A DNA stretch of 42,689 nucleotides from an uncultured Sphingobacteriaceae bacterium (GTDB taxonomy: Bacteria > Bacteroidota > Bacteroidia > Sphingobacteriales > Sphingobacteriaceae). The stretch's first letter is position 1, and every line of letters starts with the position of its first letter. This document shows, one piece after another, positions 15,703 through 23,776 of the stretch. The position numbers and the translations under genes were made by a program. Below the pieces are notes generated by a model that made no database searches, was not told the origin of the DNA, and worked only from the letters and a program-made list of their open reading frames with translations. Location of the stretch: positions 1 through 42,689 of the forward strand of contig CAMPKC010000041.1 in the NCBI GenBank assembly GCA_946887045.1, read 5' to 3'.

Positions 15703-16923
15703 CTAGCTGCTTGCTGGTTTTTTAGGTTTCCAGGATTTAGATTTAAATTTCCCTTTCTTCTTAGGTCTGGTACTTAAAGTCTTAAACTCAGGAGCCTCAC
15801 CTAAATGTTCAGGTAGTATATGATTGTTAATCTCTCTTCCTATTAGCTGCTGTATATTGCTTAGCTTGCCCTGATCACGTTCATTCACAAATGTAATAGC
15901 TGTACCTTTGGTCGCCGCCCGTGCCGTACGCCCTATTCGGTGAATATAATCTTCAGGATCAGAAGGACAATCGTAATTTACAACGAGGTCGATTCCTTCT
16001 ACATCAATTCCTCGCGAAAGTGCATCAGTTCCAATAATAACAGGTAATTGCCGGTTCTTAAAAGCTCTTAAGATATCTTCCCTTTCATTTTGCTCCAGAT
16101 CTGAATGGAATGCTTTTACCTTTATTCCAATAGCTTTTAAAGCTTTGTAAAGAAGTTTTACTTTTTCTTTGGTAGAAGCAAATATTATCGAACTGGAATA
16201 TTGGGTTCCTTTCAGTAGCTCCTGAATCAGAGGCACCTTTTGATGGTCGTGCAGTTTATAAACCTGTTGATCTATCCCTGCTGCAGGCTGAGAAATAGAG
16301 ATATTGATTTGTTCAGGGTCATTTAGAATCGAATTAGCCAAAGAACGTATGCGATTTGGCATAGTCGCCGAGAATAGTAAAGTCTGTCGTTCTTTCGGAA
16401 GATGGCTGATAATTCGCATAATATCATCCATAAAGCCCATATCCAACATCCTGTCTGCTTCGTCCAGTATCAGATGTTTAATGTTGTTAAGCTTTAAAAT
16501 GCCGGATGAAAGATGAGCTAATAGTCGACCTGGAGTCGCTATTATGATATTTACATTATGCTGAATTGCGGTTCGCTGCTGCTCATAAATGAAACCATCA
16601 CCGCCGCCGAATACTGCAACAGAACTGATATTTACGTAGTAGGCAAGGCCTTCAACCTGCTGATCTATCTGCTGAGCCAATTCTCGTGTCGGCGCAAGAA
16701 TCAATGTGCTGGTGTGTTTTTTATCTGTTTTGCTGATAAGGTCCAAAACCGGCAAAAGATAGGAAGCCGTTTTCCCCGTCCCGGTTTGAGCACAGGCTAT
16801 AAGATCGTTTCCTTTTTGGACTACCGGGATAGCCATCTGTTGTATTGGAGTAGGCTCTTTGTAGCCCATACTTAAGAGCCCTTCATAAAGCTCTTCGTTA
16901 AAGTTAAAATCTTCGAATGTCAA
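15703..16923 (-). CDS. rhlE: DEAD-box RNA helicase, RhlE type
   Basis: This ATP-dependent RNA helicase remodels RNA, often in ribosome assembly or at low temperature. Positions use the TTG start at 16923, which gives the family-typical start MTFEDFNF and 406 residues; the open frame runs 12 codons further to another TTG, but that stretch lacks family character. Motifs are in order: Q motif PTPIQ (25-29), Walker A AQTGTGKT (45-52), PTREL (78-82), DEAD (154-157), SAT (185-187), and HRIGRTAR in the second RecA lobe. The C-terminus (about 385-406) is a short basic Lys-rich tail, as in RhlE proteins, for RNA contact. It lies near the cold-shock gene, but on the opposite strand. Confidence 0.92.
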   Translation of the reverse strand: MTFEDFNFNEELYEGLLSMGYKEPTPIQQMAIPVVQKGNDLIACAQTGTGKTASYLLPVLDLISKTDKKHTSTLILAPTRELAQQIDQQVEGLAYYVNISSVAVFGGGDGFIYEQQRTAIQHNVNIIIATPGRLLAHLSSGILKLNNIKHLILDEADRMLDMGFMDDIMRIISHLPKERQTLLFSATMPNRIRSLANSILNDPEQINISISQPAAGIDQQVYKLHDHQKVPLIQELLKGTQYSSSIIFASTKEKVKLLYKALKAIGIKVKAFHSDLEQNEREDILRAFKNRQLPVIIGTDALSRGIDVEGIDLVVNYDCPSDPEDYIHRIGRTARAATKGTAITFVNERDQGKLSNIQQLIGREINNHILPEHLGEAPEFKTLSTRPKKKGKFKSKSWKPKKPASS

Positions 16924-17102
16924 ATTGTATTTATTAATTAAGGTAAGCAAGATAAGCAAATTTTCTCTGGTAGGTCACTTTAACTTAGTCTAGGTTCTTC
17001 TTAAAGTTTAAACGGTTAAAACTTTATACGGATTTGATTCTTAATTAGTTGCCATAAACTACCAAGCAGATGTATAAATAATCTGATTAACCGGAGTAAA
17101 AT

Positions 17103-17135
17103 TTTGCATAGAAACTTAAACTTTTTCTATATTTG
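17103..17135 (+). promoter_or_regulatory. Promoter of tRNA-Arg
   Basis: TTTG at 17103-17106 and TATATTTG at 17128-17135 match the Bacteroidota -33 and -7 elements exactly, with a 21-base spacer. The mature tRNA begins 13 bases after the -7 element. Confidence 0.75.
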
Positions 17136-17147
17136 CAGCCACTAAGG

Positions 17148-17221
17148 GCACCCATAGCTCAGCTGGATAGAGCAACGGTTTTCTAAACCGTCGGTCTCAG
17201 GTTCGAATCCTGATGGGTGTA
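17148..17221 (+). tRNA. tRNA-Arg (anticodon TCT)
   Basis: A complete 74-base cloverleaf can be folded. The acceptor stem is GCACCCA with TGGGTGT (one G-T pair), and the discriminator base is A. The D arm is GCTC/GAGC. The anticodon stem is ACGGT/ACCGT with loop TTTCTAA, giving anticodon TCT, which reads AGA/AGG arginine codons. The T arm is TCAGG-TTCGAAT-CCTGA. The 3' CCA is not encoded, as usual in this phylum. It has its own promoter and is followed by a hairpin terminator at 17231. Confidence 0.95.
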
Positions 17222-17230
17222 CATCTTTTA

Positions 17231-17258
17231 AAAACCGCTTGAATCTAAGCGGTTTTTT
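17231..17258 (+). terminator. Terminator of tRNA-Arg
   Basis: The inverted repeat AAAACCGCTT (17231-17240) and AAGCGGTTTT (17247-17256), with loop GAATCT, is followed by further T residues. It is 9 bases after the tRNA and 43 bases before the next gene. Confidence 0.85.
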
Positions 17259-17300
17259 ATTTAAATCTATTTGTACTTTTAGGCCTAATTTATCAGAATC

Positions 17301-18149
17301 ATGAAAAAAATTAAAAGATTATTTGTCTTCACAATTTGTGTGATGTGTTTTGCTACACAAATTAACGCTCAGGGATTAAAAATGCCACAGCCCAGCAGCA
17401 CTCAAACGCTTATTCAGGATTTTGGGCTTGGAAAAATCACCCTAACATATTCCAGACCTAGTGTGAGAGGACGTGTGATTTTTGGAGGCTTAGAACCTTA
17501 CGGAAAAGTATGGCGTACAGGAGCCAATAGTGCAACCATTATCAAACTTTCCGATGAAATTGAGATTAACGGGAAAGCAATTCCCGCAGGAGAGTATGGT
17601 CTTTTTACAATTCCCGGAAAAACTGAATGGACTGTAATTCTTAGCAAAGGTTCTCAACAGTGGGGTGCTTATACTTATAAAGAAGCCGATGATTTGGTTC
17701 GTTTTAATGTGAAGCCGGTAACTCTTAAAGACAAAGTCGAGACATTTACTATCCAGTTTGCGAACGTGTATCAAACTTCGGCGCAATTGCAGTTGATGTG
17801 GGAGAATACTCTTGTGTCTCTGGATCTAACCACTGATATTGATAGCAAAGTGATGGCGAACATAGAGGAGGCAATGAAAGGCGAGAAAAAACCTTATTTC
17901 CAGGCTGCTACTTACTATTATACTAACAATAAAGATTTAGGGAAAGCACTGGAATGGGTTAATGCGGCAGAAGCTGCTGATCAAAAGGCACCCTGGATCA
18001 AATTGTGGAAAGCAAGAATTCAACTTAAATCCGGGGATAAAAAGGGCGCAATTGCAACTGCTGAATCGGGCTTAAAACTGGCCACGGAGATAAAGAACGA
18101 AGAATACATTCGCTTACATATCGCTTTTCTAGCTGAAGCCAAAAAGTAA
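17301..18149 (+). CDS. Exported DUF2911 protein with helical repeat tail
   Basis: The 282-residue protein has a signal peptide (about 1-23, ending INAQ). Residues about 28-170 are the DUF2911 domain, recognised by TYSRPSVRGRVIFGG, the strand YGKVWRTGANSAT and GEYGLFTIPG. Residues about 195-282 form TPR-like helices (KDLGKALEWVNAAEAAD, DKKGAIATAESGLKLA). DUF2911 is widespread in exported Bacteroidota proteins and has no proven function. It ends 11 bases before the convergent symporter stop, and its terminator lies within the symporter's coding end. The nature of the gene is secure; the role is not. Confidence 0.85.
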   Translation: MKKIKRLFVFTICVMCFATQINAQGLKMPQPSSTQTLIQDFGLGKITLTYSRPSVRGRVIFGGLEPYGKVWRTGANSATIIKLSDEIEINGKAIPAGEYGLFTIPGKTEWTVILSKGSQQWGAYTYKEADDLVRFNVKPVTLKDKVETFTIQFANVYQTSAQLQLMWENTLVSLDLTTDIDSKVMANIEEAMKGEKKPYFQAATYYYTNNKDLGKALEWVNAAEAADQKAPWIKLWKARIQLKSGDKKGAIATAESGLKLATEIKNEEYIRLHIAFLAEAKK

Positions 18150-18160
18150 TTTTTGAAAAA

Positions 18161-19873
18161 CTAATTAGCCGTTGATTCACCGATCAACGGCTTCTTTTTT
18201 TGAAAAATTTGTATCAGAATTGCAAGAAAAACTACTGTTAAACATCCTATTACATTAAGCCATAAATAGGCTACTACTTTTTGATAACCACAAATACATA
18301 CTATTATCTCTGTTAATACTGCGGCATAAAAAACTGCTCTTCCATTTACATGTTTTACATAAAAGGCCACAAGGAAAACACCAAGGATAGTACCATATAT
18401 ATAAGACCCTAAAATATTTACAGCTTCTATTAGGTTTCCGAGCTTACTTGCGTATAGCGCCATCATAATGCAAACCAATCCCCAGCCAATCGTCGACAGG
18501 CGAGATGCTAAAAGATAACCTCTGTCTGACGCATCTTTATTGATCAGTCTTTTATAAACGTCAACAACGGTAGTTGATGCCAAGGAGTTTAATGCGCTTG
18601 CCGTAGATCCCATTGATGCCAGAAAAATAATTGCGATCAATAATCCTACTAATCCCCTGGGAAGATATTGTGTGACAAAACTTAAGAATATATAGTTATT
18701 GTCGTTGATATCCGCCTCCGGATCATTTTTCTGCATAAGAACCGTTAGTTCCTTTCGAAGGAGTTTCGTTTTTTCATCAGCTATTTTTAATGCTTGTCTA
18801 CTTTGATCAATAGCGGCTTCATCATCACCGCTTATCGACTTATTCAATAAAGCTAGTTCCTTTTGCTTTTCCTGGAAGGCAGCATTGTATTGAGTTTCTA
18901 TCGTATTTAATTCACTTATATAAGCGCTTTTTTTTAATTTGTTGAGTTCATAGTTGTTAAAGAAAAGAGGTGGTTTTTGATATTGATAGAAAGTAAAGAC
19001 CAAAACACCTATCAGTAAAATCAAAAACTGCATTGGGATTTTTATCAAGCCATTCATCAATAGCCCCAATCGGCTTTGGGCGACAGAGGCGCCGGTTAAG
19101 TATCTCCCCACCTGGCTTTGATCTGTGCCAAAATAAGAAAGCTGTAAAAAGAAACCGCCAATAATTCCGCTCCACACTGTATACTGATTGTTCCAGTCAA
19201 AAGAAAAATCTATAGCGTTGGTTCTGCCTGTTTTACCAGCAATCTTAATTGCCCTTACAAAGTCAACATCTGCGGGAAGCAAGTGTACGACCATAATTCC
19301 AGCCGCAAGCAGCCCCGAAAATATTATGCTCATTTGCAACAGCTGCGTATAAGAAACTGCCTTGGTGCCACCATAAACCGTGTAGCAGATAACTAAGCCG
19401 CCAATAAAAATGGTGGTATAGGTAGTGTCAATGTTCAGAATCGTGGATAAAATAATAGATGGGGCATAAATTGTTATTCCCGTCGATAGTCCTCTTTGAA
19501 TCAAAAAGAGAAACGCCGTTAAAACGCGGGTATTGAGATTAAAGCGTTGTTCCAGATACTCATAGGCAGTATAAACCTTGAGCCGGTGGAAAATCGGAAC
19601 GAATGTGATACTTAACACAATCATGGCTAAAGGCAATCCAAAGTAAAATTGAACAAAGCTCATTCCCGACGAATAAGCTAAACCTGGCGCCGACAAAAAC
19701 GTAATAGCACTTGCCTGCGTAGCCATAACCGACAGGCAGACGTGATACCATGGAAGTGACTGATTTCCAAGTAAGAATCCCTGAATATTTTGAGTTCCTC
19801 TACTCTTATATATACCGTAGGTAACAATACCGATTAGCGTAAAAATCAGAACTCCCCAATCTAATACACTCAT
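18161..19873 (-). CDS. Sodium:solute symporter (SSS family) with hydrophilic insert
   Basis: The 570-residue membrane protein belongs to the sodium:solute symporter family with the LeuT fold, and should import a solute with sodium. It has about 13 membrane segments and family motifs including SVMATQASAITFLSAPGLAY, YTVYGGTKAVSYTQ and a sodium-site-like ASMGSTASALNSLAS. Unusually, residues about 300-395 form a charged insert with heptad-like helices (from NKLKKSAYISELNTIET through EKTKLLRKEL). It lies downstream of PIG-L and a 41-residue membrane protein in the same transcript and overlaps the latter's stop by four bases. The substrate is unknown, but sugar-like or amino-sugar compounds would fit the PIG-L neighbour. 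Confidence 0.88.
   Translation of the reverse strand: MSVLDWGVLIFTLIGIVTYGIYKSRGTQNIQGFLLGNQSLPWYHVCLSVMATQASAITFLSAPGLAYSSGMSFVQFYFGLPLAMIVLSITFVPIFHRLKVYTAYEYLEQRFNLNTRVLTAFLFLIQRGLSTGITIYAPSIILSTILNIDTTYTTIFIGGLVICYTVYGGTKAVSYTQLLQMSIIFSGLLAAGIMVVHLLPADVDFVRAIKIAGKTGRTNAIDFSFDWNNQYTVWSGIIGGFFLQLSYFGTDQSQVGRYLTGASVAQSRLGLLMNGLIKIPMQFLILLIGVLVFTFYQYQKPPLFFNNYELNKLKKSAYISELNTIETQYNAAFQEKQKELALLNKSISGDDEAAIDQSRQALKIADEKTKLLRKELTVLMQKNDPEADINDNNYIFLSFVTQYLPRGLVGLLIAIIFLASMGSTASALNSLASTTVVDVYKRLINKDASDRGYLLASRLSTIGWGLVCIMMALYASKLGNLIEAVNILGSYIYGTILGVFLVAFYVKHVNGRAVFYAAVLTEIIVCICGYQKVVAYLWLNVIGCLTVVFLAILIQIFQKKKPLIGESTAN
18167..18201 (+). terminator. Terminator of the DUF2911 gene inside the symporter's coding end
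   Basis: AGCCGTTGAT (18167-18176) and ATCAACGGCT (18183-18192) form a 10-bp stem with a 6-base loop, followed by TCTTTTTTT. It is 17 bases after the DUF2911 stop. The same bases encode the last residues of the symporter on the minus strand. Confidence 0.85.
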
Positions 19874-19995
19874 CCGAAATATATGGTAAAGCAGGAAAAT
19901 GCTACAATAAGAAAAACCAACCAGGCAATTAACAGAATGTAAAATTGGCTCCAGCTTTTAACAAATGGAGGCAGGTCCGGATCAATATTTTTCAT
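19870..19995 (-). CDS. 41-residue single-pass membrane protein
   Basis: The minus strand encodes a short frame starting MKNIDPDLPPFVKSW. It consists of a polar N-terminus of about 15 residues and one membrane helix (about 18-38), ending in TIYFG. The start is 12 bases downstream of the PIG-L stop, and the stop overlaps the symporter ATG in an ATGA junction, so it is translated between the two. Small membrane proteins are known partners of some sodium:solute symporters, such as YhdT with PanF or the DUF4212 proteins, although this one is shorter and has one helix. The position and composition support a real gene; a subunit or regulator role for the symporter is inferred. Confidence 0.75.
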   Translation of the reverse strand: MKNIDPDLPPFVKSWSQFYILLIAWLVFLIVAFSCFTIYFG

Positions 19996-20007
19996 TTGAG
20001 TGTGTAT

Positions 20008-22449
20008 TTATTTTGAAATAAGGTTTACAAATAGCCTGTACGCCCCCGGCACACCTGCAGGCAGCTGTCTGAAAAACGACAAGGATGTATAAACAAATTT
20101 TCCTTTGCCATAATTAGCTACGATCAGAGATCCGTTGCTTGGTTTTTCTCCTTCATCATTGAAACTTAGAATTGATGTATATGCCTTATCTGCGTCTGTT
20201 GTAAAATACAAACCTCTTTCCTGCACCCATCCTTCAAAATCCTTCTCTGTTATTTTATTCGGATAATTTAAAACCCTGTGATCAGGGCTTATGAAAGTCA
20301 CTTTGGCGTCTTCTTCAGTAACTCTGTCCCGGCTCAACACAAAAGGGAAGGGGCCAATGTTTTTAACCTGTAGAGGATTGTTCACATTGTACTGGGATAA
20401 AAGAACTCCTCCATTGTGTACATATCCAAGTAATTTTGATTGCACGGTTTTTATTTGAGGGTTCACATTATACAATCGTATTCCTGTTATTATTGCATCA
20501 TAAAGCGAGAGGTTCGTGTTTAAGGCCTGATCCAGTGAAAGTTGTGTTACGTCATAGCCAATCTGGCTTAATGATTCTGCGACTAAATCACCGGCTCCGG
20601 CTATGTAAGCAATCCTTTTTCCTGTGGTTTTTAAATCCATTTTTTCCAATCGGGCTACCGCTTTAGGGAAAAGCGTTTGCGCAGGAATATGATCATATCT
20701 GATTTCTTTTACTGACCTGTCAAAAGTTTTGTTTTCGACAACAATCTCTAGTTGTAAATCACCCTTGATAACTTTTCCCTCAGGTGCAAGGGTAAATGAA
20801 CGATTCTCTATGCTTCCCTTTTTTGTGAGGTTGAAAGTCATGCTTTGGGGAGTAACTTTCCATCCATCTGGAGTTTTTAGTTTTAACGTACCGGATACAT
20901 CATCGCGGAAGCTTTGCAGTTGAACCCCGACTTGTTTTTGACCGTTAGTAAAAATAAATGCGTTTTCTGACAAAGTTGCTGTAATCGGAGGGGCAATCAC
21001 CAGGGGCTGATATACCTCCCCACGGACCTGATCCGTGAATTTATAAAGGACAGGCTTTACAGAGCTTAAAGTTTCTTCTCCAATTTTTATAGAGAATGTT
21101 CCGCTAAACGGAACAGTGTTCTCGGGAATGCCAATATCCAACTTGTTATTTACGACGTAAGACCCAATGCTGTGACCATTTTCAAGCCAGTAAGGCTGAC
21201 TAATTGCATCGTTAGGGAATTTTAAAGTACTATTAACAGACGTAAACTTATTGGGTTGAAGAATAATATTATTTAATTTTGATAGTGATTCGCTGATGCT
21301 TACAGCGTATTTGAAGCCTATAGGCACCCTTGCTATCGCCTGAAGTCTCACAGGAATAGAATCTCCCACTGCGTACTTAGGTTCAGAAGTGCTCATTTCA
21401 AACCAGATACCTGCGCAGGCTAGTATTAATGATTCCGCTTCGACCAATTTCGGTTTATTGCCTGATCTTTCCAGCAGGCGCTTTATTTTTAAGAGGATCT
21501 CTACCGACTTGTATGGGGCAGATACATCGAATTCTTTATCTGCGTTATCAATTAAGTTCGAAATTTCATTTCCATTCTGAAATCTGTTCCAGCTAAGATC
21601 AATTCCTTCAAATAAGTCAGATTTACTTTCGTTACCTGCCACATGAGAAAAGTATTCAATCATATCGCCCCGCTGACTGGCGGTTCCAAAACCTTGACTT
21701 TTATGGTTTGTCCGGCTCTGTGCGGAAATCTCTCCGTAGCTTTTACCCAGCAATGGATTGTACAAGCCGACATTTATTTTTAACTGATCATCTGCTGTTG
21801 TATTATTGCTGTTATTGAAGTTAAAAGTGTTCCAGACAATACGTTTTGCTTTCCATGGTTTTACATGCTTTAATTGTTCAGGAAAACTATTTGGATCAGC
21901 TGCCGCGTGAAATGCTTCGCGGGCTAATATTGCTGATGCTGAATGCTGCCCATGGCCAGCGCGCCCATCCTCAGGGAATCTGGTAATTATAATGTCTGGC
22001 TTGAAATTTCTGATTATCCAGACAACATCGGCCAATGTCTGATCCTTTCCCCACAGCTTTAACGATTCTTTCGATGTTTTTGAAAATCCAAAATCAATAG
22101 CCCGTGTAAAAAATTGCTCAGCTCCATCTACTTTTCTGGCTGCTAACAACTCCTGTGTCCGGATTACACCCAATAACTCAGCCTGTTCTGTACCAATAAG
22201 GTTTTGTCCTCCATCGCCGCGGGTTATTGAAAGGTATCCGGTTCTAACTTTTCGTTCTTTTGCTAAATACGCTAATAAACGGGTGTTTTCATCGTCCGGG
22301 TGGGCAGCAATATATAAAGCGCTACCTACTACATTTAATTTTTGCAAACCTGCTTTAATTTCAGCAGCGTTTAACGCCGCGGATTCCTGAGCGTGGCAAT
22401 AAAAAGATACGAAAAATAAAGAGTATAAAAGATATCGACAACAGTTCAT
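20008..22449 (-). CDS. Exported PIG-L family deacetylase, multidomain
   Basis: The 813-residue product starts at ATG 22449, giving a signal peptide of about 20 residues; the open frame extends 21 codons upstream without a plausible leader. Residues about 44-250 are a PIG-L (LmbE-like) zinc deacetylase domain: AHPDDE (49-54) holds the metal-binding His and Asp, and GHGQHSAS supplies further metal ligands. These enzymes remove N-acetyl groups from sugar derivatives. A central beta-rich part follows, and residues about 611-813 resemble a class I glutamine-amidotransferase-like fold (KRIAYIAGAGD, YDAIITGIRLYN, YVHNGGVLLSQYN) without a clear catalytic Cys. Export and size distinguish it from bacillithiol BshB. 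Its operon partners are the small membrane protein and the symporter, suggesting extracellular deacetylation followed by uptake. Confidence 0.85.
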   Translation of the reverse strand: MNCCRYLLYSLFFVSFYCHAQESAALNAAEIKAGLQKLNVVGSALYIAAHPDDENTRLLAYLAKERKVRTGYLSITRGDGGQNLIGTEQAELLGVIRTQELLAARKVDGAEQFFTRAIDFGFSKTSKESLKLWGKDQTLADVVWIIRNFKPDIIITRFPEDGRAGHGQHSASAILAREAFHAAADPNSFPEQLKHVKPWKAKRIVWNTFNFNNSNNTTADDQLKINVGLYNPLLGKSYGEISAQSRTNHKSQGFGTASQRGDMIEYFSHVAGNESKSDLFEGIDLSWNRFQNGNEISNLIDNADKEFDVSAPYKSVEILLKIKRLLERSGNKPKLVEAESLILACAGIWFEMSTSEPKYAVGDSIPVRLQAIARVPIGFKYAVSISESLSKLNNIILQPNKFTSVNSTLKFPNDAISQPYWLENGHSIGSYVVNNKLDIGIPENTVPFSGTFSIKIGEETLSSVKPVLYKFTDQVRGEVYQPLVIAPPITATLSENAFIFTNGQKQVGVQLQSFRDDVSGTLKLKTPDGWKVTPQSMTFNLTKKGSIENRSFTLAPEGKVIKGDLQLEIVVENKTFDRSVKEIRYDHIPAQTLFPKAVARLEKMDLKTTGKRIAYIAGAGDLVAESLSQIGYDVTQLSLDQALNTNLSLYDAIITGIRLYNVNPQIKTVQSKLLGYVHNGGVLLSQYNVNNPLQVKNIGPFPFVLSRDRVTEEDAKVTFISPDHRVLNYPNKITEKDFEGWVQERGLYFTTDADKAYTSILSFNDEGEKPSNGSLIVANYGKGKFVYTSLSFFRQLPAGVPGAYRLFVNLISK

Positions 22450-22531
22450 ATTTATATGATGAACGTCGAAATTAGTGAAAAACCAGCAAACACTTTTAGA
22501 AGTAATAATCAATTTACTAAGCGCTTAAAAT

Positions 22532-22560
22532 AAAAAGCCCTGACAAGTAAATGTCAGGGC
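22532..22560 (-). terminator. Terminator of the yciF/DUF2383 operon
   Basis: GCCCTGACA (22537-22545) and TGTCAGGGC (22552-22560) form a perfect 9-bp stem with a 6-base loop. On the minus strand it is followed by a T-run (22536-22532). It is 20 bases beyond the DUF2383 stop. Confidence 0.88.
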
Positions 22561-22579
22561 CTTCTTTGAAACAGCTTAT

Positions 22580-23038
22580 CTAGGATGCATATTGTTGCTC
22601 CAGATTTTGAACATTTCTTAAGCTTTCGGAAATTTCAGTACGTTGAGAAATTAGTGTTTCTCGCATTTCCTGCGACAAATCTGCGTGGTTTATCACCTTG
22701 TCGTAAGCTTCTATTGCAGCTTTCTCTCCGGTTATGCAGGCATCAAGAATGGCGTGGTTATCATTGCTTGTAACAGCTGTTTTTATGTCCATCCATACTC
22801 TGTGCAGTGCCCCTAAAGGTCCTCCGCTTTCGTTGTCCGAATTGGCACCCAGCTGCTGCAGACAACTTTTTAATTCCATTTCGAATTCAGACCGTTGAAT
22901 GGAATAAGTTGTAAACAATGCTTTTAACTCTGCCGAATCGGCATCTTCTGCAGCTGTTTTATATCCTTCTTTTCCATCGTTAACAATGTGAAGAAGGTGT
23001 TTAATTTCATCAACCAAATCTTTATTTCTATTTTCCAT
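22580..23038 (-). CDS. PA2169-type four-helix-bundle protein (DUF2383)
   Basis: The 152-residue protein starts at ATG 23038 (MENRNKDLVDEIKHLLHI), ten bases after the YciF stop; the longer open frame overlaps yciF and is not preferred. It is all-helical, with the DUF2383 pattern of a ferritin-like bundle: NDGKEGYKTAAEDA, then an acidic second helix, GGPLGALHRVWMDIK, and ACITGEKAAIEAYDKV. Family members are found with stress-induced genes, and metal binding has been suggested, but no function is proven. It has no signal peptide. It forms an operon with the YciF-like gene and ends with a strong terminator. Confidence 0.85.
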   Translation of the reverse strand: MENRNKDLVDEIKHLLHIVNDGKEGYKTAAEDADSAELKALFTTYSIQRSEFEMELKSCLQQLGANSDNESGGPLGALHRVWMDIKTAVTSNDNHAILDACITGEKAAIEAYDKVINHADLSQEMRETLISQRTEISESLRNVQNLEQQYAS

Positions 23039-23048
23039 AATTTGAGTG

Positions 23049-23588
23049 TTATTCTTTTTCCGCTTTAGCGGATTCATTTACAAAACTTTCTGCTATCTGA
23101 GTCAGCTTCACATCAGTGTTTTTTTCTTCTTCCAAAGTGTCCTCCAGTAGTGATGCAGCCTCTGTCAGACCAAGAGTATTAGCTAGTGTTCTCAATGTAC
23201 CGTACGAAGCTATTTCATAGTGTTCTATTTTCTGCGATGCAGAAATAATAGCGGCATCGCGGGTTAAACTCCCCTCGTCTGTGTCTTCCATCATGCTTTT
23301 GCCTTCTTCAACAAGGCCTTCCATGGCATCACATTTCTTACCAGTCGCTTTTTGTCCCAACATCTCAAATACTTGTTCAAGTCGGGTAATCTGGTTTTGT
23401 GTTTCCACGATATGGTTTTCAATTGACGAGCGTAATTCATCCGAGGTAGCGCCTTTAGCCATTTTAGGTAGAGCTTTTAAAAGATGCTTTTCTGCCCAAA
23501 GTATATCTTTTAATTCATCTGTAAAAAGAGTTTTAAGCCCAGATTCCTGCAGGCCGTTTTGACTGGATGTTGAATTTTGTTTTTTCAT
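23049..23588 (-). CDS. YciF-type ferritin-like stress protein (DUF892)
   Basis: The 179-residue cytoplasmic protein matches the DUF892/YciE-YciF family of ferritin-like four-helix bundles. Typical segments are KTLFTDELKDILWAEKHLLK, ENHIVETQNQITRLEQVFE and SASQKIEHYEIASYGTL; the Glu/His pattern (ExxH type) in helices 1, 2 and 3 could bind a di-metal centre. In enterobacteria yciF is under the general stress sigma factor. The first 15 residues are a polar, Ser/Asn-rich extension. It heads a two-gene operon with DUF2383 and is divergent from the hybrid-kinase operon across 188 bases. The link between stress proteins and the kinase cluster is inferred from that arrangement. Confidence 0.88.
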   Translation of the reverse strand: MKKQNSTSSQNGLQESGLKTLFTDELKDILWAEKHLLKALPKMAKGATSDELRSSIENHIVETQNQITRLEQVFEMLGQKATGKKCDAMEGLVEEGKSMMEDTDEGSLTRDAAIISASQKIEHYEIASYGTLRTLANTLGLTEAASLLEDTLEEEKNTDVKLTQIAESFVNESAKAEKE

Positions 23589-23776
23589 GGTTTTTAGTTT
23601 AATAAGGTTTTTAGCCTCTCGTTGATCATAGATTTATAGAAAGGTAACAGTCCCTTTTCTAAAGGGTTTTAAAATTTTTATTGAAAGGTTTTGTTAATAT
23701 TGCGCATTCGAAGTTTGAAACCATTTTAGCCATGCCCCGTAATAGTCAGTAGTTTATAAATCCACTTTACTTCTAA

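Noticed and set aside
17002..17026. Inverted repeat TAAAGTTT-N9-AAACTTTA upstream of rhlE and tRNA-Arg
   Set aside because: Made only of A/T-rich steps in an AT-rich gap, so chance is likely; it is not placed at a clear promoter.
20008..22449. PIG-L protein as bacillithiol enzyme BshB
   Set aside because: BshB is a cytoplasmic protein of about 240 residues; this one is exported and 813 residues long with extra domains.
23652..23666. Hairpin CCCTTT-TCT-AAAGGG followed by TTTT in the gap between yciF and the hybrid kinase
   Set aside because: It resembles a plus-strand terminator, but no plus-strand gene precedes it; it may be an operator but there is no support.
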